64,000 nt of DNA from Consotaella salsifontis (GTDB lineage: Bacteria; Pseudomonadota; Alphaproteobacteria; Rhizobiales; Rhizobiaceae). The notes under the pieces are model-generated. The model worked only from the letters and a program-made list of their open reading frames with translations, ran no database searches and was not told the DNA's origin. The number at the start of each line of letters is the position of its first letter. Position 1 is the first letter of the stretch. This document shows positions 12,900-21,684 of this stretch, piece after piece. A program made the position numbers and the translations under genes. Location of the stretch: NCBI RefSeq assembly GCF_900167365.1, contig NZ_FUXL01000004.1, forward strand, positions 248,001 through 312,000, read 5' to 3'.

Positions 12900-14227
12900 T
12901 TTCCCCCGCTCAGACGATCGCGCCCGCCGAGCGTGAAGCTCAACTTCAAGGGACGCAGAAACGGGTCGAGCGCCTCCATGGTGCGCCCGAACGCGCCGCG
13001 CATTCCGGCGATGGTCTCGCCCCCGGCGGCGATCATCTTGCGGCGCGTCTGCGGCTGGGAAAGAAGGCAGTCCACCTGATCCGACAGGCTCGCTTCGTCC
13101 TTGACGAGGCGGGCGGCGCCGGCATCGGCGAGGCGCTGATAGCCCTCCCTGAAGTTCTGGACATTGCAGCCCGACAGGATCGCCGTGCCGAGCATGGCCG
13201 CCTCGAGGGGGTTCTGCCCGCCCTGGGCCGACAGCGACTTGCCCATGAAGGCGATCTCGGTGAGACGCAGATAGAGCCCCATCTCACCCATCGTATCGCC
13301 AAGATAGATATCGGTGTCGGGGGCCGGCAACGCGCCGCTGCTTCGCCGCACGACCTTGAGCCCGCGTTGGGCGAGTTCGCGCTCCAGATCCCCTGCCCGG
13401 TTCACATGACGTGGAACGATGAGGGTGAGGAGGCCGCCATGGCGAGCCTTGAGGCTCTCGTGGATCTTGGCCGCCAGCCTTTCCTCGCCCGAATGCGTGG
13501 AAAGAGCCGCCCAAATGGGACGCTCGCCAATGGCCGCCTTGAGGCGCGCGAGTTCTTCCGGATCAGCCGCGGGCGGCGGCACGTCGGCCTTGAGATTGCC
13601 CGCCACCTTCACAGCCGGGGCGCCGAGAAGGGAGAAACGCTGGCCGTCGATATCCGACTGGGCCACCACCTGGGAAAGGTTCTCCAACAGCGCCTCGGCG
13701 AGCGAGGGCAGCTTTTTCCAGCGCCGGAAGGAGCGATCGGAGAGGCGCGCGTTGACCAGGATCTGGGGAATGGACCGCCGGCCGAGCTCGGAGATGGTCA
13801 CGGGCCAGATCTCGCTTTCGGCCACGATCGCCAGGTCCGGCCGCCAATGGTCGAGGAAGCGCGCGACGGACGGCCGGAAATCGAGCGGCACGTATTGGTG
13901 AAGAACCGAGGGCGACAAACGCTCGCGCACCATGGCGGCCGAGGTGACGGTGCCGGTCGTCATCAGGACGGCGAAGTCGTCGTCGATGAGGCGCTGCACC
14001 ATCGGGGCGACCGCCGCCGTCTCGCCGACGCTGGCGGCGTGTATCCACACCAGCGGCACGCCCTCGGGCCGCGCTGTGGCGGAATAGCCGTAGCGCTCCC
14101 TCCGCCTCGCGCTTTCCTCCTTACCCCGGCTGGCCCGCCAGCTGACATAAGGACCGGCAAGCGGATAGGCGACCGTGCCGACGGCGCGGTAAAGCGAAAG
14201 GGCAAGGGCGGCTCGCGACAACTTCAT
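12896..14227 (-). CDS. waaA: 3-deoxy-D-manno-octulosonic acid transferase
   Basis: 443 residues, GT30 family (KdtA). It adds Kdo from CMP-Kdo to lipid IVA on the cytoplasmic face of the inner membrane. It has an N-terminal membrane helix, IHAASVGE at about residue 60, and a GT-B fold with SLSAQGGQNPLEAA in the C-terminal half. The number of Kdo residues it adds cannot be told from sequence. It is coupled by 4-nt overlaps to the acyltransferase upstream and to lpxK downstream, so lipid A phosphorylation and Kdo addition are made together. Confidence 0.96.
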   Translation of the reverse strand: MKLSRAALALSLYRAVGTVAYPLAGPYVSWRASRGKEESARRRERYGYSATARPEGVPLVWIHAASVGETAAVAPMVQRLIDDDFAVLMTTGTVTSAAMVRERLSPSVLHQYVPLDFRPSVARFLDHWRPDLAIVAESEIWPVTISELGRRSIPQILVNARLSDRSFRRWKKLPSLAEALLENLSQVVAQSDIDGQRFSLLGAPAVKVAGNLKADVPPPAADPEELARLKAAIGERPIWAALSTHSGEERLAAKIHESLKARHGGLLTLIVPRHVNRAGDLERELAQRGLKVVRRSSGALPAPDTDIYLGDTMGEMGLYLRLTEIAFMGKSLSAQGGQNPLEAAMLGTAILSGCNVQNFREGYQRLADAGAARLVKDEASLSDQVDCLLSQPQTRRKMIAAGGETIAGMRGAFGRTMEALDPFLRPLKLSFTLGGRDRLSGGK

Positions 14228-15057
14228 GCCGCCTTCCTCAGGAGGGCCTCGGCCCGCTGGGACACGTCCTCGAGCGCGATGGTCACGGCGCGGCGCACTT
14301 CTTCCATCTCGACGTCATCGGCATGGGGCGAAACATGGATCGGATCGCCCACGACGACCGCGACCCGGCCGAAGGGAAGAGGAATCGTGGTCTTGTCCCA
14401 GGACCGCTCGACGACGTAGCGATGGCTGCTGACGGCCGCCGCCGGCAGGATAGGGCGGCCGGATATCCGTGACAGGGTGACGATGCCGAGGCCGGCCTCG
14501 CGGGCGGTGCCCTTCGGAATGTCGGCGATCATGCAGACACCCTGCCCTTCCTTCAAATTGCGCCGCAGCGACATCAAGGCTCGTACGCCTCCCTTCTGCA
14601 AGGATGCCTCGCGCACCCGGCCGCCAGAGCCGCGAACCGTCGAGATGCCGAAGCGCTCGACGACGACCGCGTTGATCTCTGCGTCGCGACTGCGTGAAAG
14701 CAACGCCACATAGGGCAGCGATTGCGGCCGGAACAAGGGCGCCATGAGATGCTGCCCATGCCAGAAGGCGACAATGGCAGGATGATGCTCCGTCATTGCC
14801 TTCGTCCAATCGCTCGACCCCTCGACAAGGCGCTGCGTTGCGCCGACGAATTTGAGGCAGCGATAGATCAGGCCGCCGAGGGCATGCATCGCGCGCGGCG
14901 ATCGTGAAAGGCGGCGCCAGCGCGCGGATAAGCCCAACCTTCGCGCCGGCCGGGCCTTGCCGGCCGCCGGTGACGGTGTTTCCGCTTCTGCGAGGACAGG
15001 CTTCTTCGACACGATTTCCAAATTTCCGCGTGCAGCCGGCTCGCCGGCGCCCGCCAC
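14224..15057 (-). CDS. lysophospholipid/lipid A-type acyltransferase, DUF374 family
   Basis: Up to 277 residues. It belongs to the DUF374 group of the LPLAT superfamily. FWHGQHLMAP takes the place of the usual HX4D-type motif, followed by SRSRDAEI and GSGGRVREA. The gene is coupled to waaA by a 4-nt overlap, so a role in lipid A or core acylation is an inference from context; the substrate is unknown. The start is unsure: the frame opens with GTG at 15057 with a poor ribosome site, and another GTG at 15012 (MSKKPVLAE) is possible. The first 40 or so residues are low in complexity and may not all be translated. Confidence 0.85.
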   Translation of the reverse strand: MAGAGEPAARGNLEIVSKKPVLAEAETPSPAAGKARPARRLGLSARWRRLSRSPRAMHALGGLIYRCLKFVGATQRLVEGSSDWTKAMTEHHPAIVAFWHGQHLMAPLFRPQSLPYVALLSRSRDAEINAVVVERFGISTVRGSGGRVREASLQKGGVRALMSLRRNLKEGQGVCMIADIPKGTAREAGLGIVTLSRISGRPILPAAAVSSHRYVVERSWDKTTIPLPFGRVAVVVGDPIHVSPHADDVEMEEVRRAVTIALEDVSQRAEALLRKAA

Positions 15058-15206
15058 GCTGTCGCTAGGCTCTCGATCGAAACCGGCGAACGCTCAAGCG
15101 TCCTATACGCCGAGCTGCCGCGAAATCACAACCGCACTGAGACTATGGCAAAGGGAAACCGGCGCGGCGACGCCAAAGGCCCCTTCTCCACAGCTTCCGC
15201 CGAGGA

Positions 15207-15437
15207 TCAGGCCTGCGGATCGAGAAGACGATGGAGATGCACGATGAAATAGCGCGTCTGCGCGTTGTCCACGGTCTGATGGGCCTTGCCCTGCCATGCC
15301 TTGAACGCGGAGGCGTAGTCGGGAAAGATGCCGACGATATCGATCTGCGAAAGGTCGGCGAACTCGACGCCGGTGACGCTTTTGAGCTCTCCACCAAAGA
15401 CCAGATGCAGAAGCTGCTTCGGCTGTTGTTCGACCAT
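15207..15437 (-). CDS. DUF4170 family protein
   Basis: 76 residues. Small soluble protein of unknown function found across Rhizobiales and related alphaproteobacteria. The typical features are LHLVFGGEL near the start, the central DLSQIDIVGIFPDYASA and RYFIVHLHRLLDP near the end. I chose the ATG at 15437 because GGAGGT lies 5 nt upstream; a TTG three bases earlier is too close to that site. It lies between cysQ and the lipid A acyltransferase, its usual neighbourhood, which suggests but does not prove an envelope-related role. Confidence 0.85.
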   Translation of the reverse strand: MVEQQPKQLLHLVFGGELKSVTGVEFADLSQIDIVGIFPDYASAFKAWQGKAHQTVDNAQTRYFIVHLHRLLDPQA

Positions 15438-15511
15438 CAATGACCTCCGCCGTCTCTTTTTCGGTCACGGTTCCCGCTCCCTGGACCGAGCCCGAGGAGA
15501 AGAACCGATGA

Positions 15512-16318
15512 TTATCCCCGGCTCAGATCCGCCGCCTGAGCGGCAGTGTGTCCGAGCTCCTTGAGTCGCGTTAGCGCGTGTTGCGCTGCGGCAATAAGAA
15601 GGCCATGCCTTCTGCCTTCGATGTTGTAAAGCACCATACCACCGCCGGCGTCCAGGAGTGCCCCGCCGGCGCGTTCCAGAATGAGATCGGCGGCGGCAAT
15701 GTCCCAATCATTTGCTCTCGGACGAATCAGGGTTCCATCCAACTCGCCCATGGCAACCATCGCCAGGCGATAGGCGAGCGAGGGCAGGCTGCGCCTGAAG
15801 TCGATGTCGGCCGTCGGCACGCCGGCAAGGCTCTGCCGGATACGATCCGGGCAGGCGACGCGCAGCTTCTCGCCGACTGCCGGCGCTGTTACTGCCGCCC
15901 CGTTCAGCAGCGCCGGCCCCGTGCGTGTGGCCGTCACCTCATGATCCAGGGCAGGAGCATAGACGACCCCCGCCACCGGTCGAGCGCCGTCCACCACCGC
16001 GATCGAGATGCACCACGACGTCTCGCCCCTCAGGTAGGCGCGCGTGCCGTCGATGGGATCAACGATGAAAAAGCGGCCGGTGCTGCCACCGAGACGATGT
16101 TCCGCCTCTTCCGAAACCCAGCCATAGCCAGGGCGGGCATCGAGGAGGAGGCTCTTCAGCAGCCGATCGACGGCGATGTCCGCCTCGCTCACCGGGGAGT
16201 TGCCCGCCTTGTACCAGACGCGCGGCTCCTTTCTGAAGAATCCGTTGGCCACGGCGGACGCGCGGCGCGCCGCATCGACGATCAGGGCAAGGTCTTCGTC
16301 GTCGCGCGGCGCGTCCAT
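15512..16318 (-). CDS. cysQ: 3'(2'),5'-bisphosphate nucleotidase / inositol monophosphatase family
   Basis: 268 residues. It belongs to the Mg-dependent, lithium-sensitive phosphatase family. Metal-site motif DPIDGTRAY and the C-terminal WDIAAADLI motif are both present, with an upstream SEEAEH acidic loop. Most rhizobial members at this locus are called CysQ, which removes the 3' phosphate of PAP or PAPS, but inositol-1-phosphate is a possible substrate. A strong GGGAGG site precedes the ATG. It starts 2 nt after the pmbA stop, so the two genes are co-transcribed. Confidence 0.88.
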   Translation of the reverse strand: MDAPRDDEDLALIVDAARRASAVANGFFRKEPRVWYKAGNSPVSEADIAVDRLLKSLLLDARPGYGWVSEEAEHRLGGSTGRFFIVDPIDGTRAYLRGETSWCISIAVVDGARPVAGVVYAPALDHEVTATRTGPALLNGAAVTAPAVGEKLRVACPDRIRQSLAGVPTADIDFRRSLPSLAYRLAMVAMGELDGTLIRPRANDWDIAAADLILERAGGALLDAGGGMVLYNIEGRRHGLLIAAAQHALTRLKELGHTAAQAADLSRG

Positions 16319-16320
16319 TG

Positions 16321-17658
16321 CTACCTCCCGGCCACCGTCATGGATTCGAGCCGCAAGGTCGGCGCGACGATCGAAAAACGTGTTTCGCCGTCGTTGGCGA
16401 AGGTGACGCTCCGGAAAAGGTCGCGCAGATTGCCGGCGATGGTGATCTCCGCCACTGGCGCACCGATCTGGCCGTTCTCGATCAGGAAGCCGGAGGCGCC
16501 CCGGCTGTAGTCGCCGGTGACGATGTTGGCGCCGTGGCCGATCAGCTCGGTCACGTAGAGGCCCTGGTGGGTGTCGCGGATCAATTCATCCGGCGACATA
16601 ACGCCCGGTGAGACGATGACGTTGGTCGAGGAGGGCGAGATGGAGGAGGCAGAGCGCGATGCGCGCCCGTTGCTTTCAAGGCCAAGCTCGCGCGCCGTCG
16701 CGCTGTCGAGAAGCCAGGAGGCGAGGCGCCCATCCTCGACAAGCGTGATCGCCTTGCCCTGGAGGCCCTCGCCGTCGAACGGACGCGAGCCGGGCCGGTG
16801 CCGAAGCATCGGCTCGTCGGTGATGGAAACGCCCGCCGGCAACACCATCTGCCCCATGGCATCCTTGAGAAAGCTCGTCTTGCGGGCGATCGAGGCGCCG
16901 TTGATCGCCCCGAGAAGATGGCCGATGAAGCCGCGCGCCATGCGCGGATCGAAAATCACCGGGTAGCGCCCTGTCGGGGCCTTGCCGGGATCGAGCCGGC
17001 GCACGGCCCTTTCCCCCGCCGCCCGCCCGATCGCTTCCGGGGCGTTGAGATCGGCAAAATGCATGCGCGAATCGAAATCGTAATCGCGCTGCATCCGTGT
17101 TCCCTCTCCCGCGATCACGCTGGCGGAGCGAGAGAAACCAGACCGCTTCTGGCTGCCGCGAAACCCGGTCGAGGTGGCGAGAAGCAGGCCGCTCCATCCG
17201 GCGGAAACGCCCGCGCCATTGGAATTGGTGACGCCGGAAACGGCAAGCGCCGCTTCCTCCATGGCAAGCGCGTCGGCCAGCATCGCATCGCTCGCCGGCT
17301 CCGTGCCGTCGAAAAGATCGAGGTCGGGCACATCCTTGGCGAGGAGCGCGGGGTCGGCGAGGCCGGCGAACGGGTCCTCGGGCGAGACGCGAGCCATGGC
17401 GACGGCCCGCTCGGCAAGCCTTTCGACATCGGCGGAGGCATCGGCGGAAACCGTTGCCGAGCGCTTTCCGACGAAGACGCGAAGCGCAACGTCCGCGCTT
17501 TCGGCGGAATCCGTCTCCTCCACCGCGCCGAGCCGAACCGAGACGGATCGGCTCGCCGAGCGCACCACGGCGGCGTCGCTGCTGTCGGCGCCAGCGCGCC
17601 GCCCCGCCTCGATCAGGCGCTCCGCCATGTCGAGGAGCTTCTCGGTCTGTTCGTCCAT
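16321..17658 (-). CDS. pmbA: TldE/PmbA-type metallopeptidase subunit
   Basis: 445 residues. It is the PmbA (TldE) partner of the TldD/TldE protease, which acts on unfolded peptides and gyrase poisons such as CcdA or microcin precursors in other bacteria. There is no HExxxH zinc motif, which separates it from TldD. Segments FDPRMARGFIGHLLGAINGA and GLYVTELIGHGANIVTGDYS are typical. The ATG at 17658 has AGGA 7 nt upstream; a TTG two codons earlier is less likely. No tldD gene lies beside it. It heads the pmbA-cysQ transcript and is divergent from the antiporter gene. Confidence 0.92.
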   Translation of the reverse strand: MDEQTEKLLDMAERLIEAGRRAGADSSDAAVVRSASRSVSVRLGAVEETDSAESADVALRVFVGKRSATVSADASADVERLAERAVAMARVSPEDPFAGLADPALLAKDVPDLDLFDGTEPASDAMLADALAMEEAALAVSGVTNSNGAGVSAGWSGLLLATSTGFRGSQKRSGFSRSASVIAGEGTRMQRDYDFDSRMHFADLNAPEAIGRAAGERAVRRLDPGKAPTGRYPVIFDPRMARGFIGHLLGAINGASIARKTSFLKDAMGQMVLPAGVSITDEPMLRHRPGSRPFDGEGLQGKAITLVEDGRLASWLLDSATARELGLESNGRASRSASSISPSSTNVIVSPGVMSPDELIRDTHQGLYVTELIGHGANIVTGDYSRGASGFLIENGQIGAPVAEITIAGNLRDLFRSVTFANDGETRFSIVAPTLRLESMTVAGR

Positions 17659-17784
17659 GAGCAATCCTGCTGAATTCGGCTTTCCAACTCTCTATGATGG
17701 AACGGGCGGTCGAGGGAATCACCGCCTGCGCCGATCGACGATGCCGGAACGTGGAAACCACAACATAGGGTGCCGAGGATCAAG

Positions 17785-19620
17785 GTGGAAGAAACAGGCC
17801 CCCTTTTCATCGACGCCCTTCTTCTCCTTTCCAGCGGGGTCGTCGCCGGCGTGGTCTTCAAGCGAATCGGCCTCGGCACGGTGCTCGGCTATCTCTTCGC
17901 CGGTCTCGTCCTCGGCCCAGAGCTGCGCCTCATCAATGGCGACAAGGGCGGCTTTCTGCATCTCGGCGAGCTCGGCGTCGTCCTGCTGCTCTTCATCATC
18001 GGGCTCGAACTGCGCCTTTCCCGGCTATGGGCGTTGCGCCGGCAGATTTTCGGCCTCGGTCTCGCACAGGTTCTGATCACCGGCCTCATCCTGACGGGGG
18101 GCGCCATGGCCCTCGGGCAGAGCACGCCCGCCAGCCTCATCATCGGCTTCGGCCTTGCCCTCTCCTCGACGGCCTTCGCGCTCCAGATGCTGGAGGAGAA
18201 GGGCGAGACCAACACGCGCCACGGCCAAGCCGCCTTCTCGGTGCTGCTGTTCCAGGACCTCGCGGTCGTGCCGCTTCTGGCCATGCTGAAGCTGCTCGCG
18301 CCCTTCTCGGGCGGAGCGACGCTGGACCCGGTCCAGATCGCCCTTTCGCTGTCGGCGATCGTGGCGTTGATCCTGGCCGGCCGCTTTCTCTTGAACCCGT
18401 TGTTCCGGCTCATCGCGGGCGCGGGAGCGCGCGAGGTGATGATCGCCACCGCCCTGCTCGTGGTCCTCGGCGCGGCGATGCTGATGGAGGTCGCCGGCTT
18501 CTCCATGGCCATGGGCGCCTTCATCGCTGGCGTCCTTTTGGCTGAATCGTCCTACCGCCATGAACTCGAGGCGAGCATCGAGCCCTTTCGCGGGGTGCTC
18601 CTCGGTCTCTTCTTCATTGCCGTTGGCCTGTCCATCGATCTCGACGCGCTGCGGCACAACTGGCTCGCGCTCATCCTTCTGACGCCGCTCATGATGGTGG
18701 TGAAGGCAGTCGTGCTCTACGCCCTGTCGCGAGGCTTCGGCGCCTCGCGCACGGTGGCGCTGAGGATCGCGGCGCTCCTGCCGCAGGGCGGCGAGTTCGG
18801 CTTCGTCCTCTTCACCTCCGCCGTCTCCAGCTTCATCTTCGACCAAGCAATGGCCTCGCTCCTCGTCGCCATCGTCACGCTGTCCATGGCCCTGACGCCG
18901 CTGTCGAGCCTCGTGGGACGCCTCCTGGAAGAGCGCCAGGACGAGGAGGAGGTGATCGACGAGGATTTCGAGGGCGCCGGTGGCGAGGTGCTGATGATCG
19001 GCTTCTCGCGCTTTGGTCAGATGGTGGCGCAGGTGCTCTTGTCGAGCGGCATCGACGTCACCATGATCGACTCCTCGGCGAGCCAGATCCGGACGGCCGA
19101 GACCTTCGGCTTCCGCGTCTATTTCGGCTCCGGCCTCCGCCGCGACGTGCTGGAGGCGGCGGGCATTCGAAGGGCGAAGATTGTCGCCGTCTGCACCAAC
19201 CAGCGCGAGGTCACAAACCAGATCGTCGAGCTCATCCGCTCGGATTTTCCCGATGTAAAGCTCTTCGTTCGCTCCTACGACCGGGTCCATTCCCTCAGTC
19301 TGCGAGCGCAGGGCGTCGACTACGAGATGCGCGAGACGGTGGAGTCGGCGCTTTCCTTCGGCGGCGCCGTGTTGACGGCGCTCGGCGCCGAAGCCGAACT
19401 CGCCGAGGCGATCGTCGCCGACGTGCGGCGGCGCGATCAGGAGCGCCTCGATCTTCAGGAGGTCGAGGGCATCTACGCCGGCAACGACATGATGACGACG
19501 AGGGTGGTGCGGCCGGAACCGCTGACGAAGCCGAAGCAGGCACCGGCACGCCAGGACGGGCCTCCAGAGGGGCGCACCCGCTCCGCCGATGCGGAAGCGT
19601 CAGGCCAACCGCGCCCCTGA
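17785..19620 (+). CDS. Kef-type monovalent cation:proton antiporter
   Basis: About 611 residues. The CPA2-family membrane domain has about 12-13 hydrophobic segments over residues 10-395 (LGYLFAGLVLGPE, LALSSTAFALQMLEE, LLFQDLAVVPLLA, LLPQGGEFGFVLF). An acidic linker precedes an RCK/TrkA-N domain (VLMIGFSRFGQMVAQVL) that binds nucleotides and gates transport. It resembles KefB/KefC glutathione-gated K+ efflux systems, but gating ligands cannot be read. GTG at 17785 has AGGA 5 nt upstream; another GTG at 17770 is possible. The C-terminal 35 residues are disordered. No KefG/KefF ancillary gene is adjacent. Confidence 0.9.
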   Translation: MEETGPLFIDALLLLSSGVVAGVVFKRIGLGTVLGYLFAGLVLGPELRLINGDKGGFLHLGELGVVLLLFIIGLELRLSRLWALRRQIFGLGLAQVLITGLILTGGAMALGQSTPASLIIGFGLALSSTAFALQMLEEKGETNTRHGQAAFSVLLFQDLAVVPLLAMLKLLAPFSGGATLDPVQIALSLSAIVALILAGRFLLNPLFRLIAGAGAREVMIATALLVVLGAAMLMEVAGFSMAMGAFIAGVLLAESSYRHELEASIEPFRGVLLGLFFIAVGLSIDLDALRHNWLALILLTPLMMVVKAVVLYALSRGFGASRTVALRIAALLPQGGEFGFVLFTSAVSSFIFDQAMASLLVAIVTLSMALTPLSSLVGRLLEERQDEEEVIDEDFEGAGGEVLMIGFSRFGQMVAQVLLSSGIDVTMIDSSASQIRTAETFGFRVYFGSGLRRDVLEAAGIRRAKIVAVCTNQREVTNQIVELIRSDFPDVKLFVRSYDRVHSLSLRAQGVDYEMRETVESALSFGGAVLTALGAEAELAEAIVADVRRRDQERLDLQEVEGIYAGNDMMTTRVVRPEPLTKPKQAPARQDGPPEGRTRSADAEASGQPRP

Positions 19621-19761
19621 TCTCAGTTGCCGCGACCCGATCCGCTTGCCGGATCGGCGGAACCCGCATCGCGCTCTCGCCGTTTTCGCCCGGCTCCGTC
19701 GAGCATCTCCGCCGACGGTCTTCCGCCATGTCGCCAGACAGGAGAACGGCCCAGCCCGATC

Positions 19762-20844
19762 ATGAACAAGCGCCTTCTCTTCCATGCCGAGCGGATCGGT
19801 CTTCTGATGGTCGACCCTCATTGCTTCGAGGTGGTTCGGCAGCGGCGCGGCAAAGGCTTCTCACTTTGTACTGGCGACGGCGAAAAAATCGCCGACAAGG
19901 CTCTGCGAGCCCGCGTGAAGGCGCTGGCCATACCACCAGCCTGGCAGGACGTGCGCATCTGTCTCAACGAGAACGGGCACATCCAGGCGGTGGGGCGGGA
20001 CGAGAAGGGGCGCCTGCAATACCGCTATCATGACCGTTGGGTGGACGTGCGCAACGCGGTCAAGACCGAGCGCCTGCTCCGCTTCGGCCACGCGCTGCCG
20101 CGCCTGCGGGGCCGGGTCGCCAAGGACCTTCGGCGCAGGGATCCTTCCTTCATCCTGACGGCTGCGACGGCAACCCGCCTCATCGATCTGGAAGCCATGC
20201 GGCCGGGACACGAGAAATACGCCGAGGATGGCGGGCGCGGCGTCGCTTCATTGCGAAAATCGAACCTGCGGATCGTCAAGAAGACGGCCGTGCTCCAGTT
20301 CGTGGGCAAATCCAACAAGGCGCACCGCGTCGAGGTGAAGGACAAGGCGTTTCTCACTTCGCTGAGCCGCGTCCGCAAGGTGCGGGGCAAGCGCCTCTTC
20401 CAGTTCCCTGGCGAGACCAAGAAGCGTCGCCGCCTCACCGCCGGCCTGCTCAACGACTATCTCCACGAGGCCGCCGGCGCGCCGATCTCGGCCAAGGACT
20501 TCCGCACCTTTCGCGGCTCGGCGGAGGCGCTGCGCTTCCTGATCGAGGACGCGGAGCCCGAAGCGTCGAGCCAGGCGAAGAAGAAACGCTCCGTCGCCGC
20601 CGCCATGAAGGCCGTGAGCGAGGTATTGCGCAACACGCCAGCCGTCGCCCGCTCGTCCTATGTCCACCCGGCGATCATCACCGCCTATGAAGAGGGAACG
20701 CTGGACCCTTCCCTCTTCAAGGGCCGAACCCGCGAGGGATTGACGCGCGAGGAGACGGGGCTGATGCGCTTTCTCGAAACCCACGCCGTGGACATCAAGG
20801 AAGCCGGCGGCGCGCCCTCATCCGACGTCCTGGCCGGTCAGTGA
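19762..20844 (+). CDS. DNA topoisomerase IB (poxvirus/bacterial type)
   Basis: 360 residues. It relaxes supercoils through a 3'-phosphotyrosyl intermediate. The active residues can be placed by alignment with known enzymes: Arg147 (MRPGHEKY), Lys183 (VGKSNKAH), Arg248 (FRTFRGS), Asn291 (RNTPAV) and Tyr300 (SSYVHPAI). Asn291 stands where vaccinia has His265; the Deinococcus enzyme also has Asn there, so this is the bacterial form. The N-terminal domain (residues 1-100) keeps the AIPPAWQDVRIC and YRYHDRW segments. The gene overlaps the 3' end of the patatin-like gene on the opposite strand by 27 bp. Confidence 0.92.
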   Translation: MNKRLLFHAERIGLLMVDPHCFEVVRQRRGKGFSLCTGDGEKIADKALRARVKALAIPPAWQDVRICLNENGHIQAVGRDEKGRLQYRYHDRWVDVRNAVKTERLLRFGHALPRLRGRVAKDLRRRDPSFILTAATATRLIDLEAMRPGHEKYAEDGGRGVASLRKSNLRIVKKTAVLQFVGKSNKAHRVEVKDKAFLTSLSRVRKVRGKRLFQFPGETKKRRRLTAGLLNDYLHEAAGAPISAKDFRTFRGSAEALRFLIEDAEPEASSQAKKKRSVAAAMKAVSEVLRNTPAVARSSYVHPAIITAYEEGTLDPSLFKGRTREGLTREETGLMRFLETHAVDIKEAGGAPSSDVLAGQ

Positions 20845-21684
20845 GCGTACCGGCGCGTTCCGCTTCAGCGCGCCTTCCAGCGATCGTCTCGTCTCGTCAT
20901 AGGTATCGGATGTCGCCGCAAGAATCCGCGCGGCATTGAAGAATTCGAGGACGCCGACCTTCGACACAGCCGGCCGGATCAAGAGGTCGGGGCTCGCGAT
21001 GCGCAGCTTGGCCTCGATGATGGACTGCATCATCAGCTGGGATGATCCCATGATCGCCTGCATGGGCGTGGGCATGGTTCCAGCAGAGCCCTCCGGCCCG
21101 CCGGTCACGTCGACGGCCAGAATGAAGTCAGCTTCGTCCTTCAGGAGGTCGAAGGGCAGCGGATTGGTCATCCCGCCGTCGATCAGGATGGCGTCGCCCT
21201 TTCGAACGGGGCGGAAAACCGCGGGGATCGCCGCCGAGGCGGCGAGCGCCGGCAACAGCGCTCCTTCATCCATCACCTGTTGGTGCCCGGCGAAGAAATC
21301 CGTCGCCACGGCACGAAACGGAATCGGCAGCGTCTCGAAGCTCTCGGGAAGTCCCTGCGGCAGATAGGCGGCAAGCATCCGTTCGATGTTGAGCTGTCCG
21401 AGGCGAAAGCCGCCGTCCGCGACGAAATCGGCGAAGCTCGGCGGACGCGTCTGCCACAGCTTCCCGGCCATACGGGCGGGCGAGAGGTTCTCAAGTGCGT
21501 AGGCCCCCAGCTCGGCGCCGCTCATTCCCGCGGCGTAGAGCGCGCCCATGATGGCGCCGATGGAGGTCCCGGCGATGGCCGCCGGACGAATGCCTAGGTC
21601 GTCCAGCGCCTTCAACACGTGGATATGGGCAAGGCCCCGCGCTCCGCCGCCGCCGAGCGCGAGGCCGACACGGTGGCCGGCCAT
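20818..21684 (-). CDS. patatin-like phospholipase (RssA-like)
   Basis: 288 residues. It is a Ser-Asp dyad lipid acyl hydrolase. GGGGARGLAHIHVL forms the oxyanion hole, Ser41 lies in GTSIG, and Asp169 lies in DGGMTNP. No signal peptide or clear membrane helix, so probably cytoplasmic or loosely membrane-bound. Its ATG overlaps the stop of the upstream M16 gene by one base (TGATG), so it is likely translated by re-initiation from that message. Substrate unknown; related bacterial proteins cleave phospholipids. It ends inside the tail of the convergent topoisomerase gene. Confidence 0.92.
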   Translation of the reverse strand: MAGHRVGLALGGGGARGLAHIHVLKALDDLGIRPAAIAGTSIGAIMGALYAAGMSGAELGAYALENLSPARMAGKLWQTRPPSFADFVADGGFRLGQLNIERMLAAYLPQGLPESFETLPIPFRAVATDFFAGHQQVMDEGALLPALAASAAIPAVFRPVRKGDAILIDGGMTNPLPFDLLKDEADFILAVDVTGGPEGSAGTMPTPMQAIMGSSQLMMQSIIEAKLRIASPDLLIRPAVSKVGVLEFFNAARILAATSDTYDETRRSLEGALKRNAPVRSLTGQDVG

